Positions 60,837-64,000 of a DNA stretch of 64,000 nucleotides are shown here, in pieces. Origin of the DNA: Streptomyces narbonensis (GTDB lineage: Bacteria > Actinomycetota > Actinomycetes > Streptomycetales > Streptomycetaceae); assembly GCF_014649015.1 (NCBI RefSeq), contig NZ_BMSF01000003.1, positions 434,001-498,000 on the forward strand, given 5' to 3'. The notes under the pieces were generated by a model. The model worked only from the letters and a program-made list of their open reading frames with translations, was not told where the DNA came from and did no database searches. The number at the start of each line of letters is the position of its first letter. The first letter of the stretch is position 1. Position numbers and translations under genes: made by a program.

Positions 60837-61355
60837 ATGGACCCGCACACGTCAACCACCCCTCGCACCTCGCTCGATCCTCGCTACAGCGACCCGAAGG
60901 CGACCGCGCTGCCCTGGTCCGACGCGGCGGACCGGCTCGCGGCGGCCGAGGTCTTCTGGCTGACGACGGTCCGCCCGGACGGCCGCCCGCACGTCACGCC
61001 GCTCATCGCGGTCTGGTCGGAGGGGGCGCTGCACTTCTGCACCGGCCCCGACGAGCGCAAGGCCCGCAACCTCGCGGAGAACCCGTCGGTGGTCCTCACC
61101 ACCGGCTCCGGTGTCCTCGACGAGGGCCTCGACCTGGTCGTCGAGGGCGCGGCGGCGCCGGTGAGGGACGAGGAGCGGCTGCGGGCGCTCGCGCAGGCGT
61201 ACGTGGAGAAGTACGGCCCGGATTGGCGGTTCGACGTGCGGGAGGGGGCGTTCGTGGGCGACGGTGGTACGGCCGTGGTGTTCGCGGTCGCGCCTCGTAC
61301 GGTCTTCGGCTTCGCCAAGGGCGATCCGTTCGGCCAGACCCGCTGGCGTTTCTGA
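60837..61355 (+). CDS. PPOX-class (pyridoxamine 5'-phosphate oxidase-fold) protein
   Basis: 172 residues of the split-barrel flavin/F420-binding fold: EVFWLTTVRPDGRPHVTPL, FCTGPDERKARNL, VVFAVAPRTVFGFAKGDPFG. The TxRxDGRPHVTP motif is that of F420-dependent or FMN-dependent PPOX proteins. ATG after GAGAGGA. Followed at 19 bp by the VOC gene, so in one operon. Confidence 0.88.
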   Translation: MDPHTSTTPRTSLDPRYSDPKATALPWSDAADRLAAAEVFWLTTVRPDGRPHVTPLIAVWSEGALHFCTGPDERKARNLAENPSVVLTTGSGVLDEGLDLVVEGAAAPVRDEERLRALAQAYVEKYGPDWRFDVREGAFVGDGGTAVVFAVAPRTVFGFAKGDPFGQTRWRF

Positions 61356-61374
61356 GGAGTACGGAGGAGTTCGC

Positions 61375-61806
61375 GTGAACTGGACCCTGGAAGTCGTCCC
61401 CGTCCCCGTGACGGACATGGACCGGGCCAAGGAGTTCTACGGCGACAAGTGCGGCTTCAAGATCGACCTGGACGACGAGGTGGCGCCGGGGATGCGGATC
61501 ATCCAGGCGACGCCGCCGGGCTCGCGCTGCTCGATCGCCCTGCTGAGCGGAATGCCGGCGATGCCCGGTGCGAAGGAGACGGCCCCCGGCACCCTGCACG
61601 GTCTCCAGCTCTGCGTCACGGACATCGAGGCGGCGCGGAAGGAACTGGTCGACCGGGGCGTCGACGTCTCGCCGGTGATGCACGTCGGCGCGACCGGCTG
61701 GGAAGAGGGGAAGGGCGAGACCTGGAACTCGTTCATGAACTTCGAGGACCCGGACGGCAACGGCTGGGTCGTCCAGGAGGCCCCGTCGGAGCTGTCGGAA
61801 CGCTGA
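61375..61806 (+). CDS. VOC family protein (glyoxalase/bleomycin-resistance fold)
   Basis: 143 residues with paired beta-alpha-beta-beta-beta modules: VPVPVTDMDRAKEFYGDKCG and GLQLCVTDIEAARKELVDRG. Metal ligands typical of VOC enzymes are partly present (E in NFEDPDGNGW). A GTG start follows GGAGGAG. It overlaps the convergent gene at 61733 by 74 bp. The reaction is unknown. Confidence 0.88.
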   Translation: MNWTLEVVPVPVTDMDRAKEFYGDKCGFKIDLDDEVAPGMRIIQATPPGSRCSIALLSGMPAMPGAKETAPGTLHGLQLCVTDIEAARKELVDRGVDVSPVMHVGATGWEEGKGETWNSFMNFEDPDGNGWVVQEAPSELSER

Positions 61807-62446
61807 GGCCTGCAACGGCCGCCGGGGTCCAGTGCCCGGCGGCACCGGGGCAGCCCGCGAGATAGGCGGCGACCTCGCCGGGCCGCCACGCCCCGGTGGC
61901 GTGGAGCCCGGCGGCGAGGTGCCGGAGGTATCCGGCGGAGGGCGCCCGCAGTTCACCGCTGCCGCCTCCCGGCGGCGCGGTGAAGGTGAGTACGGGCAGT
62001 CCGCCGTCCCGGTCGCCCCCGGCGTCGTCGAGGAACCCGCAGCGGACGAGGGTCTCGTACCGCCCCGGCCCGAGCGAGGAGCGCCCGGTGGCGAGCACCT
62101 CGGTGAGGTCGAGGTCGGTGCCGGGCTGCCGGTACATCTCCTGCGCGGCGATGTCGGAGAACTGCCCTGCGGTCAGCAGGTGCGCGACGCCCCAGGCGGT
62201 GCCGGCGGCCGCCGGGTCGTAGAAGGCCCGGCCGCCGCCCCACACGGGTGACTCGGTCGCGAAGTACACCCGCCCCGGCAGCAGGACGCCCACCGAGGCC
62301 GCGGGCCCGCGCGGATCCCGGCACCCGGGATACATCCGCGCGACTCCGGGCGGCCGGCCGCCCGTCAGGTAGCAACCGAGGCGCGCGGCATGCATGTTGG
62401 CGCCGTAGGCGGCGTACCAGACACGGGAGGGACGACGATCCGACAC
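61733..62446 (-). CDS. Gamma-glutamylcyclotransferase-fold protein (often annotated as histone deacetylase)
   Basis: 237 residues. VWYAAYGANMHAARLGCYLT at the N-terminus is the YGSN/YGAN phosphate-loop motif of the GGCT fold; GRAFYDPAAAGTAWGVAHLL, EMYRQPGTDLDL and a C-terminal APSAGYLRHLAAGL follow. The name histone deacetylase used for such proteins is not supported by any zinc-hydrolase motif. The last 25 residues are antisense to the VOC gene and probably not conserved. Confidence 0.75.
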   Translation of the reverse strand: MSDRRPSRVWYAAYGANMHAARLGCYLTGGRPPGVARMYPGCRDPRGPAASVGVLLPGRVYFATESPVWGGGRAFYDPAAAGTAWGVAHLLTAGQFSDIAAQEMYRQPGTDLDLTEVLATGRSSLGPGRYETLVRCGFLDDAGGDRDGGLPVLTFTAPPGGGSGELRAPSAGYLRHLAAGLHATGAWRPGEVAAYLAGCPGAAGHWTPAAVAGLSVPTAPTGPPGRPSRCRPGPRSS

Positions 62447-62473
62447 ACCGTCAGACCCTAGGTGGAGTCACCC

Positions 62474-62962
62474 CTAGAACCCGAGGTAGAAGTGGCGCAG
62501 CGTGTCGCTTTCCGCGACGCAGGGCATCCCGGCGGCCTCCATCACGCGGTGGGAGGCGGGGTTGCCGAGGTCGGCGTCCCCCTTCACCCCGGAGGCACCG
62601 CCCTGCCGGGCCACCTCGACGAGCGCGCGCAGGGCCTCGGAGGCGTACCCCTTCCCGCGCGCCCCGGGCACGAGCCCGTACCCGACGGTCACGACCCCCA
62701 GCTCGTCCGGCGGCCCGTGGAAACCGATCCCGCCGACGGCGACCCCGTCGAGCCGTATCTGGTAGTGCCGGAACACCCCCGGATCACCGCGCTCGGCGAC
62801 CCCCCGCAGAAGCCCGGTGAGGGCCCGGACGTCCCCGGCCCCGGGATATCCCTCGGCCCACAGGTCCCCGTCCCCGGGCTCCCGGGCGACGACGCGCTCG
62901 GCGACGTCCACGGTCATCGGAAACAACACAAGCCGCTCGGTGGCGACAGAACTGATCTTCAC
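62474..62962 (-). CDS. GNAT family N-acetyltransferase (RimJ-like)
   Basis: 162 residues. RimJ/RimL-type features: VATERLVLFPMTVDVAERVV at the N-terminus, GYGLVPGARGKGYASEALRA as the acetyl-CoA loop, and NPASHRVMEAAGM near the end. A GTG start at 62962. It lies 27 bp upstream of the GGCT-like gene and in the same direction. The target is unknown. Confidence 0.87.
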   Translation of the reverse strand: MKISSVATERLVLFPMTVDVAERVVAREPGDGDLWAEGYPGAGDVRALTGLLRGVAERGDPGVFRHYQIRLDGVAVGGIGFHGPPDELGVVTVGYGLVPGARGKGYASEALRALVEVARQGGASGVKGDADLGNPASHRVMEAAGMPCVAESDTLRHFYLGF

Positions 62963-63058
62963 CGGGGCAGTGTGATCCGCTCCCCACCCCCGCGGCAACG
63001 CATTTCGTACAGGCTGCGGGTGCGGCCTCCCGCAGACGGCCCAGGGCGGGTGAGACGA

Positions 63059-63093
63059 CGCAGGGCCGACGGTTCACGACCGTCGGCCCTGCG
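63059..63093 (-). terminator. Terminator after the GS-like gene
   Basis: CGCAGGGCCGACGGT (63059-63073) and its exact complement (63079-63093) with a 5-nt loop, 36 bp beyond the stop codon of the minus-strand GS gene. Confidence 0.85.
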
Positions 63094-63128
63094 TGGTGGT
63101 TCCGGGCTTTGTCTGCCCTGACCTGCGG

Positions 63129-64000
63129 TTACAGCACCGGCAGGTTCTTGCGGAGTTCGAAGGCGGTGACCTCGCTCCGGTACTCCTCCCACTCCTGCTT
63201 CTTGTTGCGGAGGAAGAAGTCGAAGACGTGCTCGCCGAGGGTCTCCGCGACCAGTTCGCTCTTCTCCATCAGGGCGATCGCCTCGCCCAGGTTCTGCGGG
63301 AGCGGTTCGATGCCCATCGCTCGGCGTTCCGCGTCGGAGAGGGCCCAGACGTCGTCGTCGGCGCCGGCCGGGAGTTCGTAACCCTCTTCGATGCCCTTGA
63401 GGCCGGCGGCGAGGAGGACCGCGTACGTCAGGTAGGGGTTGGCGCCCGAGTCGATGGAGCGGACCTCCACGCGGGACGAGCCCGTCTTGCCCGGCTTGTA
63501 CATGGGGACGCGGATGAGGGCCGAGCGGTTGTTGTGGCCCCAGCAGATGTACGAGGGGGCCTCGCCGCCCGAGCCGGCCGTGCGGGAGGAGCCGCCCCAG
63601 ATGCGCTTGTACGAGTTGACCCACTGGTTGGTGACCGCGGAGATCTCACCCGCGTGCTTCAGGAGGCCCGCGATGAAGGAGCGGCCCACCTTGGAGAGCT
63701 GGTACTCCGCGCCCGACTCGTAGAAGGCGTTCCGGTCGCCCTCGAAGAGCGACAGGTGGGTGTGCATGCCCGAGCCCGGGTAGTCGGAGAACGGCTTCGG
63801 CATGAAGGTGGCCTGGACGCCCTGTTCGAGCGCGACCTGCTTCATGACGAGGCGGAACGTCATGATGTTGTCGGCCGTGGAGAGGGCGTCCGCGTAGCGG
63901 AGGTCGATCTCCTGCTGGCCCGGCGCGCCCTCGTGGTGGGAGAACTCCACCGAGATGCCCATCGATTCGAGCATCGTGATCGCCTGGCGGCGGAAGTCCA
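63129..64000 (-). CDS. Glutamine synthetase-like protein (GlnA2 type, 5' part outside window)
   Basis: The C-terminal 290 residues of a class-I GS fold: MGISVEFSHHEGAPGQQEID, FMPKPFSDYPGSGMHTHLSL, WGHNNRSALIRVPMYKPG, and VRSIDSGANPYLTYAVLLAA. At the position of the GlnA adenylylation tyrosine there is a Trp (DDDVWALSDAE), so it cannot be regulated by GlnE that way. By position (after glnE) and sequence it fits S. coelicolor GlnA2, reported to act on polyamines rather than as a true glutamine synthetase. The start lies beyond 64000. Confidence 0.9.
   Translation of the reverse strand, partial: DFRRQAITMLESMGISVEFSHHEGAPGQQEIDLRYADALSTADNIMTFRLVMKQVALEQGVQATFMPKPFSDYPGSGMHTHLSLFEGDRNAFYESGAEYQLSKVGRSFIAGLLKHAGEISAVTNQWVNSYKRIWGGSSRTAGSGGEAPSYICWGHNNRSALIRVPMYKPGKTGSSRVEVRSIDSGANPYLTYAVLLAAGLKGIEEGYELPAGADDDVWALSDAERRAMGIEPLPQNLGEAIALMEKSELVAETLGEHVFDFFLRNKKQEWEEYRSEVTAFELRKNLPVL

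Noticed and set aside
61733-62446. Histone deacetylase, as such genes are often named
   Set aside because: No zinc-dependent deacetylase His/Asp motifs are present; the N-terminal YGAN loop fits the gamma-glutamylcyclotransferase fold.
63129-64000. A second genuine glutamine synthetase I
   Set aside because: The adenylylation site has Trp instead of Tyr, and sequence and position fit the GlnA2 group reported to act on polyamines.
1-64000. tRNA, rRNA or riboswitch genes
   Set aside because: I looked for cloverleaf-like and rRNA-conserved stretches in the gaps and recognised none. A tRNAscan or Rfam search would be decisive, which I cannot run.

Overview
The window reads as chromosomal core DNA of a Streptomyces or a very close relative. 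The evidence is very high G+C with G/C-ending codons, frequent GTG starts, glnA plus glnII plus glnE, a maltose ABC system with no ATPase of its own, and a gene order that, from memory, follows the aceE - lipB/lipA - glnA - glnII - mal - glnE - glnA2 stretch of Streptomyces coelicolor. No rRNA, tRNA or CRISPR array was recognised.

Layout. 1-7.2 kb: the 3' part of aceE, a perfect terminator, an internally deleted WYL-regulator remnant, a 207-bp palindromic repeat, two short-chain dehydrogenases, a decayed third one, and a TetR regulator. 6.7-13.6 kb: GNAT, TIGR01777 epimerase and FAD oxidoreductase genes, an NsdA-like regulator, and the lipoate genes lipB-lipA. 13.9-17.1 kb: a small protein, a DUF4191 membrane protein, an RDD protein and glnA behind a GlnR-type operator. 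17.3-19.2 kb: a translationally coupled cyclodipeptide synthase and P450 pair that closely matches Mycobacterium tuberculosis Rv2275/CYP121 (cyclo-Tyr-Tyr to mycocyclosin). 19.3-25.1 kb: accessory genes, including an N-terminally truncated TnpB with its catalytic triad and an omega-RNA-like 3' end still present. 25.2-26.3 kb: glnII with a second GlnR operator of the same architecture. 26.4-38.4 kb: a winged-helix regulator, a PepSY and Met/His-rich membrane pair (probably copper), an epimerase, a CX5R phosphatase, a sigma-like membrane protein, a membrane hydrolase and ferredoxin-reductase operon, and a TetR with a palindrome on a leaderless promoter. 38.5-53.1 kb: an alpha-glucan utilisation locus (malR divergent from malE-malF-malG-aglA-second LacI-amyA-pulA). 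53.2-64 kb: PAP2, a broken amidohydrolase, a DUF4344 secreted protein, glnE, a Tat-exported PIG-L protein, PPOX and VOC genes, and the start of the glnA2 region.

How it works together. Ammonium assimilation is concentrated here: glnA and glnII (both with GlnR boxes), the adenylyltransferase gene glnE and a divergent GS-like gene lie within 49 kb. The starch locus covers secreted depolymerases (AmyA, PulA), import of maltodextrins (MalEFG, presumably energised by MsiK encoded elsewhere), intracellular hydrolysis (alpha-glucosidase) and control by two LacI paralogues. The most distinctive accessory items are the mycocyclosin-type pair, the truncated TnpB, and several internally deleted genes that record past recombination.
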